DNA of 64,000 nucleotides from Bettongia penicillata ogilbyi (taxonomy: Eukaryota > Chordata > Mammalia > Diprotodontia > Potoroidae). The stretch lies in contig JAJHZJ010000009.1 in the NCBI GenBank assembly GCA_023548195.1, positions 6,842,215 through 6,906,214 of the forward strand, read 5' to 3'. Shown in pieces: positions 1-9,624 of the stretch (its first letter is position 1; each line of letters opens with the position of its first letter). Below the pieces are notes generated by a model, which had not been told where the DNA came from, made no database searches, and saw only the letters and a list, made by a program, of their open reading frames with translations. The translations under genes were made by a program, and so were the position numbers.

Positions 1-57
1 AAAAAAACCTTTGGATTTACAGGATCAAAAGACTTAGACATGAAAGGGATCTGAGGG

Positions 58-216
58 GTTAATGTGAACTTGGTTTAAAAAAATGTTGATAACTATATTT
101 CAGTATAATTGGATTCTTTTGTAATCCTTTGTATTTTATTTTACACATTTAAAAACATCATTCTGTGAAAGGATCGGAGGCTTCACTAGACTGCCAAAGG
201 GGATCACAATATTAAT
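58..216 (+). mobile_element. hAT-type non-autonomous DNA transposon fossil, family A
   Basis: Matches the body of a family seen again at 16206-16432 (same strand) and 33688-33864 (opposite strand). Shared blocks are TTGATAACTATATTTCAGTA, TTTGTAATCCTTTGTATTTT, CATTTAAAAACAT and the end block CTTCACTAGACTGCCAAAGG. The outer 'GTTCTTAACC' type terminus is badly eroded here, so the left edge is approximate. No coding capacity. The hAT assignment rests on the remembered consensus. Confidence 0.7.
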
Positions 217-1426
217 GAGGTCTAGACTCTCTCCTCTGCCCTTAACTCCCTCATTTTACAAAAGAAGAAGCTTGTTTGATTCTCTCCCTTCCTTATAGCT
301 GTCTCTTCTTTGACCTGGTGCTGACAGAAGCTGGCTTCTGTTGCAGAGTCAAATGTATGCATGGGAATATGAAGCAGTGATTTTTAGTTATATCTTTAGG
401 TCCTGAAACTTAATCCCTATATTTTAGAATAATGAGATATCACCCATCTCTTCTGGAATTGGTTTAATTGACTCAAGACTCCTTGGTTACCAGAAAGAGA
501 AAACCAGCTTCATATTGACTATTGTTGACAAATAGAAGCCTGGAATGACATTTTAGGAGGTACAGGGAAATAACTAAGAGGAGAACATATTTCCTATTTC
601 ACCATCCCAAATCCTTTTTAAAAAGAAAAAAATAATTCCATTTTATTTGACTTGCATTCAATGTACACCATTTTACCACACAAAAACCTGAAAGAGCAAA
701 TCACAGAGGCAATTCGTGGATGTGTAAGCAAAACCAAAAGAAATGATACTTTTATGAGATAAGAGGGAGAAACAAAATGGGGTTCTCTGTGGGACTCAGT
801 TATACTTACATTGTGTGTGAGGGACAAAAAAGAGAATGTTAGAAAGGGATGGAGATGTAAGGCCAGAAAACCACCCTCACCACATAAAGCACCCTTCCTT
901 CCCAGGAACCCTAGTTTTTCAGGCTAATATCCAAAAAGGCAAGTTTAGTATCAAATAGCTGTGAATCGCTGGAATGGTCAGGACTCACGTCTTTCAGAGA
1001 TAGGGGCACCAGCCAGAAGAACTCTTAGATTCTCTGCCTGCCCATCATACGTATTGCATGGGAGATTTCTTTTCCAGTCCAAACCTGATGACTCATAATC
1101 ATGAGGCTTCTGAATTGATGTCAACAGAACACACGCTCTAAATGGTCCTATGTTAGAACATGTTGGCCCAGTGAGGACCTATGGGTCTTTTCTTTGATGG
1201 TTAGCTAGCTAAGTTCATGGGATCATAGGATCAGAGCACAGATACACATCACCAGAGGGTAAGCCATGGAGTGATGACTTAATTATTTATTCTTATTCAC
1301 AAAACCATCCAGTACGGCATAGTGGGAATGGGATGGAATCTGCTTCTGTGGAAGGAATGGCTATACTGATGTAATCCTAAATTCCTACAGTAATAATATA
1401 CAAGTATGGAAGTAACCTTTTATAAT
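217..1426. other. Unassigned non-coding stretch
   Basis: No repeat family recognised with confidence and no credible coding frame. A weak SINE-like 'GGGATCATAGGATCAGAGC' occurs near 1220. Bases 616-634 are an A-rich run. The 69-codon reverse frame at 618-827 has no recognisable domain. Confidence 0.5.
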
Positions 1427-1620
1427 AGAAAGAACATCAGCCCTAGGACCAGGAGGCCTGTTTTTTAAAAAAATTTTATCCTTGTTCTGGCTACTGGCAA
1501 AATCATTTAACTTCTCTGAGCCTGTTTCTTTATCTGTAATTTGAAGGGATTAGGTTAGATAAGAATATAATAACATTTATATGATGCTTTTAAGTTTGAA
1601 GAAGGTTTTCATATGTTATG
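1427..1620 (+). mobile_element. MIR-type CORE-SINE
   Basis: Shows the MIR order: a decayed 5' part (AGAACATCAGCCCTAGGACC), then CAAAATCATTTAACTTCTCTGAGCCTGTTTC with TTATCTGTAA, then a decayed 3' part with ATAATAACATTTATATGATGC. Sense orientation. Confidence 0.75.
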
Positions 1621-1859
1621 GGGTGATCAAGGTGAATGCCCATTGGTGGGTAGCAATTCCCAGCCTTTCTTCTCCTTTATCCTGTGTAGCATCCCATTCT
1701 CCACAGAAACCTCATAACTTATACCTTCCCTTTAGATTGGAGGTGCTAGCTTATCAATCAGTACCTGACTTCAGTAGCTCCCCAGGAGATGGAGGAGGGG
1801 AACACCCAGCCCAAGTCATACACCTCCAGCAACATGTTCTGTATATGCTATGTCTCTTG

Positions 1860-2046
1860 AGTCTTACAATGACTCTGGAAGCACTACAGATATCATTATC
1901 TTTATTTTACAAGTGAGAAAATTGAGGCTGAGAAAGATTAAACTTCCTGTCCATAGTTGCACATCCAGTAAGTGTCAGAAGCAGGATTTGAACCCAAATC
2001 TCACCATAATTCAAGTCTAAACTCTGTCTACAATGTCATGATACTT
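1860..2046 (-). mobile_element. MIR-type CORE-SINE, antisense
   Basis: Contains the reverse-complement MIR core: TTATTTTACAAGTGAGAAAATTGAGGCTGAGAAAG, then GATTTGAACCCAAATCTCACC and CTAAACTCTGTCTACAATGTCATG. The pattern 'gaggaaactgaggc ... gggatttgaaccca' is diagnostic of an antisense MIR. Confidence 0.8.
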
Positions 2047-2154
2047 CAAAGTTCCAGACATAAAGCTTTATCATTTTATAGGAGTTTTTTCCTAGATTTT
2101 AAAATTTGACATAAGGGATTGAATGTATTTTCTACTTCTTTTTTTTGCATTCTA

Positions 2155-2215
2155 CTTTAAACTCTAGTAAAGCCTGGACACATAGATAGATACTTAACAA
2201 ATACTTGTTGGCTTG
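2155..2215 (+). mobile_element. LINE-2 3' tail fragment
   Basis: Short remnant of the L2 terminus: CCTGGACACATAGATAGATACTTAACAAATACTTGTTGGC, compared with the usual 'cctggcacatagtaggcacttaataaatgcttgttg'. Confidence 0.6.
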
Positions 2216-2407
2216 ATTTTCTTTAAGAGGCTGGGTATATTCCATTAACTCATTGGGCACAAGAATAACTTTGTTACCATCATTTTATGATCAGGATAAA
2301 ATTAAAAAAAATAGTTTCTCTAAGAGAGCCATATTTTTCTATATGGTTGTTGAAAAATAGGTCATAGTTTGAAGACATTTGACAATATTTAAAGTACATT
2401 TTGAGAA

Positions 2408-2545
2408 GACAGTATGGCAAAGATTCAAAAGGCTGTAGGTTATCCCCCCTTTGCCTCTATAATTCTATGTGATATGAAGCAAGTTAATTAACCTTTCTTT
2501 TGGGGATTTCATGTCTCAGTATTTCCATAGAATAATTCATGGAAT
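2408..2545 (+). mobile_element. Probable MIR-type SINE, decayed
   Basis: Weak MIR-like order: ACAGTATGGCAAAGATTC, then GCAAGTTAATTAACCTTTC and TTTCATGTCTCAGTATTTCC. The A box is not visible, so confidence is low. Confidence 0.4.
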
Positions 2546-2861
2546 TGTGAATACTAATGAATAATAATTATAAACCTGCTAAGATATAGGAACGAACTGC
2601 AACAGGAGAAGAAGGATGGGATGAGTTATTTCAGTAGTGAAGATGCAAGCTATTTAAAATGGTCACCATGTCAGCCTCATTTAAAGCCTAGTTGCTCTCT
2701 TTCTTCATGTAGAGCTTTCACAAAAGGATTTATGACTCAGAGGGAAAGTTCTGCCATAATATATGGCTGTGAGCCAAGGAAAATCAAGGTCCTTGAAGAA
2801 TCCAAACTGCTGATGATCCAGAGAAGTGGAAGGGCATATGGTGGAGATGAGGAAGTCATTT
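2546..2861. other. Unassigned non-coding stretch
   Basis: No repeat or gene recognised. The 96-codon forward frame crossing it (2621-2911) runs into a repeat at its end and shows no domain. Confidence 0.4.
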
Positions 2862-3010
2862 GCATCAATCGTCAAACATTTATTACATGCCCACTGTGTG
2901 CCAGCTACTGAGGGGATACAAAGGCATGAATGAAAATGAAAAAGAATGAAAAATTCCCTGTCCTCACGGAGCTCATACTCCGTTGGGGAAGCCAAATGGA
3001 GGCAAAAAAT
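2862..3010 (+). mobile_element. Ancient mammalian repeat, 'T element' (5' part)
   Basis: Starts CAATCGTCAAACATTTATTACATGCCCACTGTGTGCCAG, then GGGGATACAAAGGCATG and TCCCTGTCCTCACGGAGCTCATACTC. The same opening recurs at 5613, 12430, 20190, 23517, 37240, 37619 and 39476. It resembles THER/Mon1-like CORE-SINEs, but some copies run on for 500 bases, so the class is left open. 'T element' is a label used only in this annotation. Confidence 0.7.
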
Positions 3011-3179
3011 AGGTTAAATGAGGTCATCCAGGAAATGGTCAAGTAAAGATGAAGGGCAACCTGAATGCTACATTCAGACATATTCAATGAATCAGAGGAA
3101 GGCCCCTGTCCTCCTTAGAGTACTTCCAAAGGAATCACACAGTATTGGAAGGCATGGCTGGAAATCAATCTTATATAGC

Positions 3180-3352
3180 TAAGTTTAGAGCCAAAGGATC
3201 TGGATTCAAATCTTGGTCCTGTCACGTACTGCCTGTGTGACCTTAGGCAAATAAATCACTTTACTTTCCTGCGTCTCAGTTTCTTCATTTATAAAAAGAA
3301 GGAGTTAGACTAGAAAACCTTTGAAGTCCTTTCCATGTCCTAGATTAGGACT
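3180..3352 (+). mobile_element. MIR/THER-type SINE
   Basis: Good copy: GAGCCAAAGGATCTGGATTC, GTACTGCCTGTGTGACCTTAGGCAA, CGTCTCAGTTTCTTCATTTATAAAA and a 3' end TAGACTAGAAAACCTTTGAAGTCCTTTCC. This is the standard B-box, CORE and 3' tail order. Confidence 0.85.
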
Positions 3353-3362
3353 ATCAGAATCA

Positions 3363-3478
3363 TTAGACTGTAAAGCCCTTGAGGACAGGAACTGTCTTTT
3401 GCCTCTTTTGGGCATTTAGCACAAAGCCTGATACATAGCAGACGCATAATCAATGTTTATTGATTGATTTATCAACTG
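3363..3478 (+). mobile_element. LINE-2 3' end
   Basis: Clear L2 terminus: AGACTGTAAAGCCCTTGAGGACAGGAACTGTCTTTTGCC, TTAGCACAAAGCCTGATACATAGCA and AATCAATGTTTATTGATTGATT. It directly follows the SINE ending at 3352. Confidence 0.85.
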
Positions 3479-3639
3479 ACTACATTCAGCACTGGTGGGA
3501 GTACTCACAGAGGAGAGAGCCATCGAAGGGTGAATTTAAGGCCTTCCATCAACTTGCCTCATGTTCGTGGATCCCTAAAATGATGGGGTTGGATTGGATG
3601 GCCTTGAAGGTCCCTGCAAGGTCTGCATCTATGCCTCTT

Positions 3640-4116
3640 TTCTTCATTGACTCATTGAGTCACTTTTGCTGACCTGCCTTTGTTCATTGTTCAACTGTCT
3701 AGAAATAACCATCAAGGGAGAACAGGGCAGATATTTTCAAATGCTACGAATAAACAAGAAAAAAATGCAGTGACCCATAAAAGCATGAAAGAGAAGAAAA
3801 GATCACACCCCCAAAGATCTATAAATACCTGCTGAATAAGAACTCAACCATGTGCCACTGTGGGGAAAGGCTGGTCAGCTTGGAGACAATGCAGCCTTTG
3901 ATTATCATACAGATAAATAAAGAGAATTCGAATTAGTCACTCATCAGAGGCTGATTTGTTAGTACAAAGCAAGACAAACCAGGAAAACTGTAGGCCAATA
4001 ATAACAAAAGGAAGGCTGTAGTGATAGAGTTCAAGTGATGTTTTTTTTTCTCTAGGCTTAGTGAAATGTACAGTTTGTTGGAGTAAAGGTAAAAATCAGG
4101 AGAACAGGACTCTATT
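3640..4116. other. Unassigned non-coding stretch
   Basis: No repeat recognised, apart from a possible SINE tail just before it (3568-3640, TTGGATTGGATGGCCTTGAAGGTCC). A TTTTTTTTTCTCTAGG run at 4041-4056 looks like a polypyrimidine tract plus AG. It lies about 85 bases before the disintegrin-like fragment, but no exon can be defined from it. Confidence 0.4.
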
Positions 4117-4302
4117 ATGACTATGAATTTCTTGCAAAAATCAGGTCCCTGTAAAGATGGAATTTGTGATGTTCAACTGAACCACTCTCTACAGGGACAG
4201 GAATGCAAGAATCCCAGTGTGAGGTGTTGTCAGGGAAACATGATTGACTTTCCCGAGTTCTGCACTGGAAGGGTTTGCCCTCCTCCAACCCTGGCTCATG
4301 TT
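4117..4302 (+). pseudogene. Possible ADAM-type disintegrin fragment, degenerate
   Basis: The forward frame at 4117-4512 starts with about 55 cysteine-rich residues. The stretches QECKNPSVRCC and IDFPEFCTG followed by CPPP resemble the disintegrin domain of ADAM metalloproteases, where a 'QECKNPCC'-type segment lies upstream of 'ECDxPEFCTGxxxxCPPD'. The roughly 30-40 residues normally between these blocks are missing, and the 'EC' before D is replaced by I. Downstream residues lose all resemblance and the frame runs to a stop at 4512. No metalloprotease HExxH domain, clear splice sites or neighbouring ADAM exons are visible. ADAM proteins are membrane-anchored cell-surface proteases and adhesion proteins; nothing here suggests a working one. 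Chance similarity in a short cysteine-containing frame is a real alternative. Confidence 0.3.
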
Positions 4303-4585
4303 ACTGCAGAGGTCCTCCATTCCCTGAATTTTTTCCCCTTGAAGATAATTATGAACATGAAAATTTGTATAGACTCAGTGCTTTTTGGGGCTACTGTTCC
4401 AGTTGGGTTTAGGTATGAGGACTCCTCATCTGTCCAAGGTATTCTGCCTACTGCTCTAATTAATACGATTCTCTCATTTTCAAGAACCAACAGCAACGTC
4501 ACCTCCCCATGATGCTCTCCCTGATCATTCCTAATTGGAAATGATCTTTCCCTTCCTCTGAGTTTGTCTTGTACTGTCTTATCTA

Positions 4586-4755
4586 TAGATTCTCAGATTG
4601 GAAGTAACCATTAGAAGTCATCTAGTCCAACTGTGACGATTTCAAAATAAGGAAATTGAGGCCCAGAGGACGAATAATTTATAAACTCATGTTTGATGTT
4701 ATAAACTCATCAGAACTGAGACCAGACTCAGTATTTCCTGACCTCTGACCTCCCC
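4586..4755 (-). mobile_element. MIR-type SINE, antisense
   Basis: AGATTCTCAGATTGGAAGTAACC, CATCTAGTCCAACTGTG, AAGGAAATTGAGGCCCAGAGGA, ending in ACCAGACTCAGTATTTCCTGACC. Contains a small internal duplication of TTATAAACTCAT. Confidence 0.8.
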
Positions 4756-4759
4756 AAAA

Positions 4760-4905
4760 TCCTTTGCATTATTCTTTGTTTTGTAGTTATTTGACTTTTT
4801 CCATCTAGTGGATTGTAGACTTCTATGTGTTTTTGTACATTCCCCCCTGCACACTATGTGGAACACAGTGCATTTGACAGAGTAGATGCTTATTAGCTAC
4901 ATGAA
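4760..4905 (+). mobile_element. LINE-2 3' end
   Basis: GATTGTAGACTTCTATGTG followed by TTTTTGTACATTCCCCCCTGCACACTATG, GAACACAGTGCATTTGACAGAGTAGATGCTTATTAGC. Diverged but in the correct L2 order. Confidence 0.65.
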
Positions 4906-5035
4906 CATGTTCATAGAGCTGGAAGAGACCTTTCAGAGAGGTCATTCAGTCCAATTCTGTCATTTTACAGATGAGGAAACGGAGTCCCAGGATGGTAAAG
5001 TGTCTCACTGAAGGTCTCATTGGTTGTTAAGAGCG
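4906..5035 (-). mobile_element. MIR-type SINE, antisense
   Basis: TTCATAGAGCTGGAAGAGACC, AGGTCATTCAGTCCAATTCTGTCATTTTACAGATGAGGAAACGGAGTCCC, TAAAGTGTCTCACTGAAGGTC. Abuts the L2 tail before it. Confidence 0.85.
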
Positions 5036-5235
5036 TTAAACTGTCAGCAGCATCTGAAAAGTCATAGAGATTAGGAGTTCTGGTACAGTTTTAAAGAGCA
5101 GCAGAAGTTGTCTTAGTTTTCCAAAAAAGGGAGGAAGGTTGGTCTTCAAATCAGCCAGTGATCCTGAATTGGATACCAGGCAAAATTCTGGAACATTATT
5201 CAAGATAGAGTTTGTGGGTGGCTTCATCAAGAACA

Positions 5236-5422
5236 GGTCATTGATTTAGGGATGGAAGAGATCTCAGAAATCTAATGCAACCCTTTATTTTATAGATAAA
5301 GAACTGGGGCTCTGATGGGTTCAGTGACTGGCTCAGAGTCACACAAGTAATTAGTGTCAAAGGTGGATTTTGCTCTTGGGTCCTCCCACTGTCGAGTGTA
5401 TCCCATACACTGTACTGCTGCT
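5236..5422 (-). mobile_element. MIR-type SINE, antisense
   Basis: GGGATGGAAGAGATCTCAGAAATC, TTATTTTATAGATAAAGAACTGGGGC, GTCACACAAGTAATTAGTG, then TCCTCCCACTG. The order is that of an antisense MIR. Confidence 0.8.
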
Positions 5423-5529
5423 ATTTTTTGACAAGGTTACTGGATTGGAAGATCGGGAATGTTGAATTCTCTCCAGTCAAGTATCTTGTAATGTTCTTGG
5501 TCTTTCACTGTTCAATATTTTTTTGTCAG

Positions 5530-5612
5530 GTGAATTCAGTGGCATAAATATCATGCTTAACACATTTGCAGATGACACAAAAGTAGGAGGCATAACTAAC
5601 ATGGTAGGAATA
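5530..5612 (+). mobile_element. CR1/L3 LINE reverse-transcriptase fragment
   Basis: Bases 5565-5594 read F-A-D-D-T-K-V-G-G-I, the catalytic 'FADD' box of CR1-clade reverse transcriptases (usual form FADDTKLGG). The flanks are too decayed to read. Larger L3 pieces lie at 6660-6965, 7040-7490 and 10020-10800, all in the same direction. Confidence 0.7.
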
Positions 5613-5676
5613 CAGAATCAGTCAGTCAGCAAGCATTTATGAAGTGACTACTGTGTGCCATGCACTGTATCAAACA

Positions 5677-5765
5677 CTGTTGTCGTTGCTGGTTTGTCCT
5701 TTCTTAAAGAGGACCATGACATCAGGAAGGTGATACCATGACTTGAAAGCGTGTTGGGCCATTAA
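5677..5765 (+). mobile_element. RTE-linked marsupial SINE, 5' part, nested
   Basis: GTTGCTGGTTTGTCC, AAAGAGGACCATGACATCAGG, GTGATACCATGACTTGAAAG: the 5' half of the RTE-dependent SINE also found at 28958, 29601 and 36536. It splits the T element. CAAACACTG before it and TAAGCACTA after it may be a decayed target duplication. Confidence 0.8.
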
Positions 5766-5890
5766 GCACTAGGGAGACAAAGAAAGGCAAACGCATCCCC
5801 CTAAATACCATGACAACAAACTCAGTCTCTGCTTTCAAAGAGCTCCTGGTCTAATGGTAGAGACCACATGCCAGCCACTATGTCCAAACA

Positions 5891-5892
5891 AG

Positions 5893-5935
<43 letters not shown>

Positions 5936-5936
5936 A
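5891..5936. repeat. (TA)n microsatellite
   Basis: Nearly pure TA dinucleotides with one interruption (TACATA) near 5920, inside the T element. Confidence 0.95.
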
Positions 5937-6233
5937 GATAAAGTGGAGACAGTCAATAGAAATACAGCTTTATTTTTAAGGGAGATCATGAAAGATTTCT
6001 TACAGAAGGTAAGATTTTAGTGCGGGCTTGTAGGAAGCAAGGAAAGCCAAGAAGCAGAGATGAAAAGGGAAAGAATTCTAAGCAAGGGGGACAGCCAAAG
6101 ACAGTGCCCAGATTGGTGAGATGAAGTGTCTCATTCAAGGAACAGTAAGGAAGTCAGTGTCAGAGCTTAGATCCAAAAGGATTTCAGTAAGCTGGAAGGG
6201 TAAACAAAGTTCGTATAATGAAATTTAAGACAG

Positions 6234-6302
6234 ACAACTCTAGAGTTGTAGTTGGGGTGAAAAAACAACTCTCTAAAGTGCTGTAGTTGGGGTAAAAAAA
6301 CC
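6234..6302. repeat. Imperfect tandem duplication, unit about 31-33 bases
   Basis: AACTCTAGAGTTGTAGTTGG with GGTGAAAAAAC (6236-6266) is followed by AACTCTCTAAAGTGCTGTAG with TTGGGGTAAAAAAACC (6267-6301). Two diverged copies of one unit. Confidence 0.7.
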
Positions 6303-6659
6303 AACCACTTCAGGATAGGAAGACATGTTTAGATGAAAGGTCATGTGAGAAAGATCTGGAAGTTTTGGGTGGACTAGAAGAAGCTTAAATTGAGTCAGCA
6401 GGGTGACATAGTAGCTAAGGAAATGAACATAGTCTTTGGCTACATCAAGAGACACAGAAGGAAACAGGTAATGGTCCTGCTCTAGTCTCCCCATAAGACC
6501 ACATGTTAGCTATGGCCATGACATTCTAGGAAAGATGGTCAAAAATTGGAATGTCTAGAAGTCGGTAATTAGGATGGGGAGAGGATGAAGAACCATGCCA
6601 TCACAAGAATTGGTTTAAGGAACTAGTGGAATTTAGACTTGAGAAGAGAAGACAAGAAA
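6303..6659. other. Unassigned non-coding stretch
   Basis: No recognised repeat and no credible frame. It precedes the L3 3' end and could be a more decayed part of the same LINE. Confidence 0.4.
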
Positions 6660-6965
6660 ACTATATATCTCATAGGTCATCCTGTGGAAAAGGGATTAGA
6701 CTAGTTTTGTTTGGCCCTAGAAGCCGAATTAGGAACAAAGTGTAGAAGCTATGGAGAGACAAAATTAGTCTCCACATAGGGAAAAATTTCCTAATAATTA
6801 GAGTTTCCTAAAGTAGAACGGGTTCCCCTGGGGGTAGTGAGTGGTTTTCTTCTTAATGGAAGATTTCTGGATGACCACCTGTTGGAAATGTTATAAAGGG
6901 AACTGTAGTTTGGATTTGACCAAAAGTCCTCTGAGATCCCTTCCAAATCTGAGATTCTAGATACT
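6660..6965 (+). mobile_element. CR1/L3 LINE 3' end
   Basis: Follows the L3 3'-UTR in order: GGAAAAGGGATTAGACTAG, TTTGTTTGGCCCTAGAAGCC, AATTAGGAACAAAG, CTAATAATTAGAGTTTCC, GATGACCACCTGTTGGAAATG and the terminal CTCTGAGATCCCTTCCAAATCTGAGATTCTAG. Followed at 6992-7010 by a short (AAAAC)n run. Sense strand. Confidence 0.85.
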
Positions 6966-7039
6966 TTCATTTTTATAAAGCTGGTATATGAAAACAAAAC
7001 AAAACAAAATTAACAACTTACTGACCACCTGGTGATGTT

Positions 7040-7490
7040 GGGAAATACAACAAATGTTTTTAATGGAAACCTACCACCTCCTGTTGTGTCTCACTTTGCA
7101 ATTTTGAAGTAAACATGAACGATATCATTAAGATGAGGCATACTTATCAAACTGTGGATGATAAAAGGCTTGGGGAGGTGGGATGCAGATAACTAATGGG
7201 ACGAATGACAATCAAGAATCCAAAAAACTTTGAGAGGTTAGAATTATGGGCTAACTCCAATGAAAAAGATTGTATCAGGGTTGATGCAAAATCCCTCATT
7301 TAAAGTTAGAAAAATCAAATGTACAACTACATGATGGGAGAGACCTGATTTGACAGCAGTTTATATGCAAAGGCCTCAGGGTTTTAGTTGATCACAAGCT
7401 CAGTAGGAGCCAACACTGTGATGCAGCTGCTAAAAAATGCTAATGTAATCTTAGGCTGCACTAATAGAAATATAGGGAGGCTACCATGCC
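7040..7490 (+). mobile_element. CR1/L3 LINE, end of ORF2 and start of 3' region
   Basis: GGGTTTTAGTTGATCACAAGCTCAGTAGGAGCC, CAACACTGTGATGCAGCTGC, AATGCTAATGTAATCTTAGGCTGCACTAATAGAAATATAGG: well-known L3 landmarks, followed in a complete copy by the region at 6660-6965. The piece order here is therefore reversed along the chromosome, implying two insertions or a rearrangement. Confidence 0.85.
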
Positions 7491-7504
7491 AGTGTACTCT
7501 GGTT

Positions 7505-7642
7505 AGATTCAAAGACACATAGATTTAGATCTGGAAGAAATCTGAGGAAGAAGAGATCAGGAAGCGGAGCTGGGATTTTTGAGTCTAAACCCACTGTCCT
7601 TTCTGTAGTGCCATGTGGTTTTGGTATTGTATCATGATAATT
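7505..7642 (-). mobile_element. MIR-type SINE, antisense, decayed
   Basis: CACATAGATTTAGATCTGG, AGCGGAGCTGGGATTTTTGAGTCTAAACC and CACTGTCCTTTCTGTAGTGCC match an antisense MIR that has lost its middle. Confidence 0.7.
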
Positions 7643-7729
7643 GTAGGTGCCACATGTTGGCTCCCCAAGGTTCAATATCAATATCAAGGCTTCTGTCTCT
7701 ATATTACCTCCTTTGATGATTTCTCCTCG

Positions 7730-7848
7730 GAGAAGGGACTTAACCTCAAACTTCCTTGGCTTCAGTTCCCTCATCTATAAAATAAGGACATTGGACCACT
7801 TGGCTTCTAAGATGTCTTTCATCTCTATAGCTATGAATCTATGACTGA
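7730..7848 (+). mobile_element. MIR/THER-type SINE 3' half
   Basis: TTCCTTGGCTTCAGTTCCCTCATCTATAAAATAAGGACATTGG, then TCTAAGATGTCTTTCATCTC and GCTATGAATCTATGA. Sense orientation, 5' half missing. Confidence 0.75.
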
Positions 7849-7864
7849 TGCCCATGGATTTATT

Positions 7865-8252
7865 TATCACCTCTGCACAGCTGACTTCCGAATTTATCTC
7901 CATTGATCATTTCTTCTCTTAACTCCAGTCCCAAATGTTCACCTGACTGCTGGTGCTTTCCATCTTGATGTCTTACTGGCAAATCAAATTCAGCATGTCC
8001 AAAATGAAATTTATCTTCTTTCCTAATAAACCTGCCAATCCTGCCAACTTTCTGTCAATTTCCCCATGTTTGTGAATGACACCACCAACTTCCCAGTCAT
8101 TTAGCTCACATTGGATTCTTCCCTCCTTCACTGCCTGTATCAGTCAGTTGCCAAATCCTTAACATTCCATCTCCACAACATCTCTCAAATGTCCATCCTT
8201 CCTCTCCATTCACCTGCTATCTCTGTGGTTCAGGCCCTTATCACCTAGATTG
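7865..8252 (+). mobile_element. LINE-2 3'-UTR portion
   Basis: Pyrimidine-rich L2 3' region: TCAGCATGTCCAAAATGAAATTTATC, CCCAGTCATTTAGCTCACATTGGATTC, AGTCAGTTGCCAAATCCTTAACATTCC, CCACAACATCTCTCAAATG, GTTCAGGCCCTTATCACC. The terminal 'cctggcacatagtagg' end is missing. Confidence 0.8.
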
Positions 8253-9624
8253 GGTAAAGTGGCAGTATCCTATAAGGGCCAACGGTTGTCTCATTCTTCC
8301 TTGGCTTGGTTTTGTAGAAAGTTGGCTTCTTCAACTGTCCAAGGATTCAGGACTCTTGTGTCCTAGATATTGCTCTCTGACCAGCAGAAACCTATCAATT
8401 AGAACTATTTCTTCTCATTTTATTTTTGCCATGCCTTGTAATTTCATCCCACAGCATACTGCACATTCTGCTAGAAGAATTATCATTTTGTCTGCTTGTT
8501 TTTCATTCTCACATTCTCTCTTAGATCACATAGGAAGTGGGTGGGTAATGGGCTTCTCTGTTGTACCACTGGTCTCCCAACAAACGCTAGTGTTGTGTAT
8601 TACACAGCATGAGACTTCTCACACCCTCTAATGGTTGTTTTCCTTTTAGAAATGGCATTTTAAAAAATGAAAGCATTTCTTGTGACTTGTTTCCTGTTCC
8701 CAGAAAGATCACTGATTTCTCACCAATTTACCCTATTTTTTTTCCACTATATACAAACTACGTCCAATAGCCTTCTCAAAAGCAGAGTTAGAATCCATAA
8801 CTTGGGAAGCCGTCTTTGTCTCTGGAGTGATTGTTTTAAGTAATATAAGTTAGATATAATGGCAAGGGCAGACAGGACTCTTACTAGTCATTCAACATTT
8901 AATTGTCAGGGTCCAAGCTTTCTTTGGGCCATTGCTGTGGTGGAAGGGGGCCATTGTCACAGATGTTGTTTCTTGGTTCATGGTTTTTACTGCACCAATA
9001 CTTTCACATATTGTGAGCCACAGCAATGGGGAAGCAAATAACGAGGAGAGTTGGGGTCAGATCTTGTCAAGCATTGCTCATCCGAATTACGCTGGCTGAA
9101 TGTGCTTCTAGTCTCCTGTCCCTAGAGAAGAGTGCTCCAGGGGCACCAGGAAAACCTCACACAAAATGAGGATAATGTACAACCGAGCTGCAAGTTTGAA
9201 ATGGGACTGGGGAATATGCAGGTGGGCAGAATACCGATCTTAGAATAAGACATGTAGGAGAGGAGAAAAGATAAAAAAATGATTTTTTTCAACTTTTTCA
9301 AATAAAATGAGATAATGAATGAAAGGGGCTTCACCAACCTTAACATACTCTATAAATGTCAGGGATTGTTTTTATTGTGCTTATTGTTTCTACAACTCAT
9401 CAGCAATCATAGTTAGGTACTGAGTAAGAGAGATCAGAACCGGCGTGCTGTTTGGAGTGGGAAGGCGAAGAAGAGAATCACTAAATGACTCAGTTTTGGA
9501 AAAGGAAATTTTGATAAAATGCAGGCATTAGTCATGGAAAAAACCCAAAGCAATATATTAAAAAAAAAAGGTAGCCACTGAAGTCCTAAGACTTAAAATA
9601 AGTGGTATAAGATAAAATATCATG
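8253..9624. other. Unassigned non-coding stretch
   Basis: About 1.4 kb with no repeat I can name. Forward frames of 91 and 60 codons (8356-8631, 8859-9041) and a 74-codon reverse frame show no domain. A short A-run sits at 9560-9570. Confidence 0.45.

Larger units (their letters stand above)
5613..6125 (+). mobile_element. Ancient 'T element', long copy, interrupted
   Basis: Begins CAGCAAGCATTTATGAAGTGACTACTGTGTGCCATGCAC, is interrupted by an RTE-SINE (5677-5765), resumes at AAGCACTAGGGAGACAAAGAAAGGC, and continues through CTTTCAAAGAGCTCCTGGTCTAATGG, a TA microsatellite, and TTTCTTACAGAAGGTAAGATTTTAG. The last part (GCAGAGATGAAAAGGGAAAG, AAGCAAGGGGGACAGCC) matches copies at 25190-25420 and 28140-28418. 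Confidence 0.7.

Noticed and set aside
4041..4056. Splice acceptor upstream of the disintegrin-like fragment
   Set aside because: A T-run plus AG is common in AT-rich DNA. The following bases do not lead in frame to the cysteine-rich stretch.
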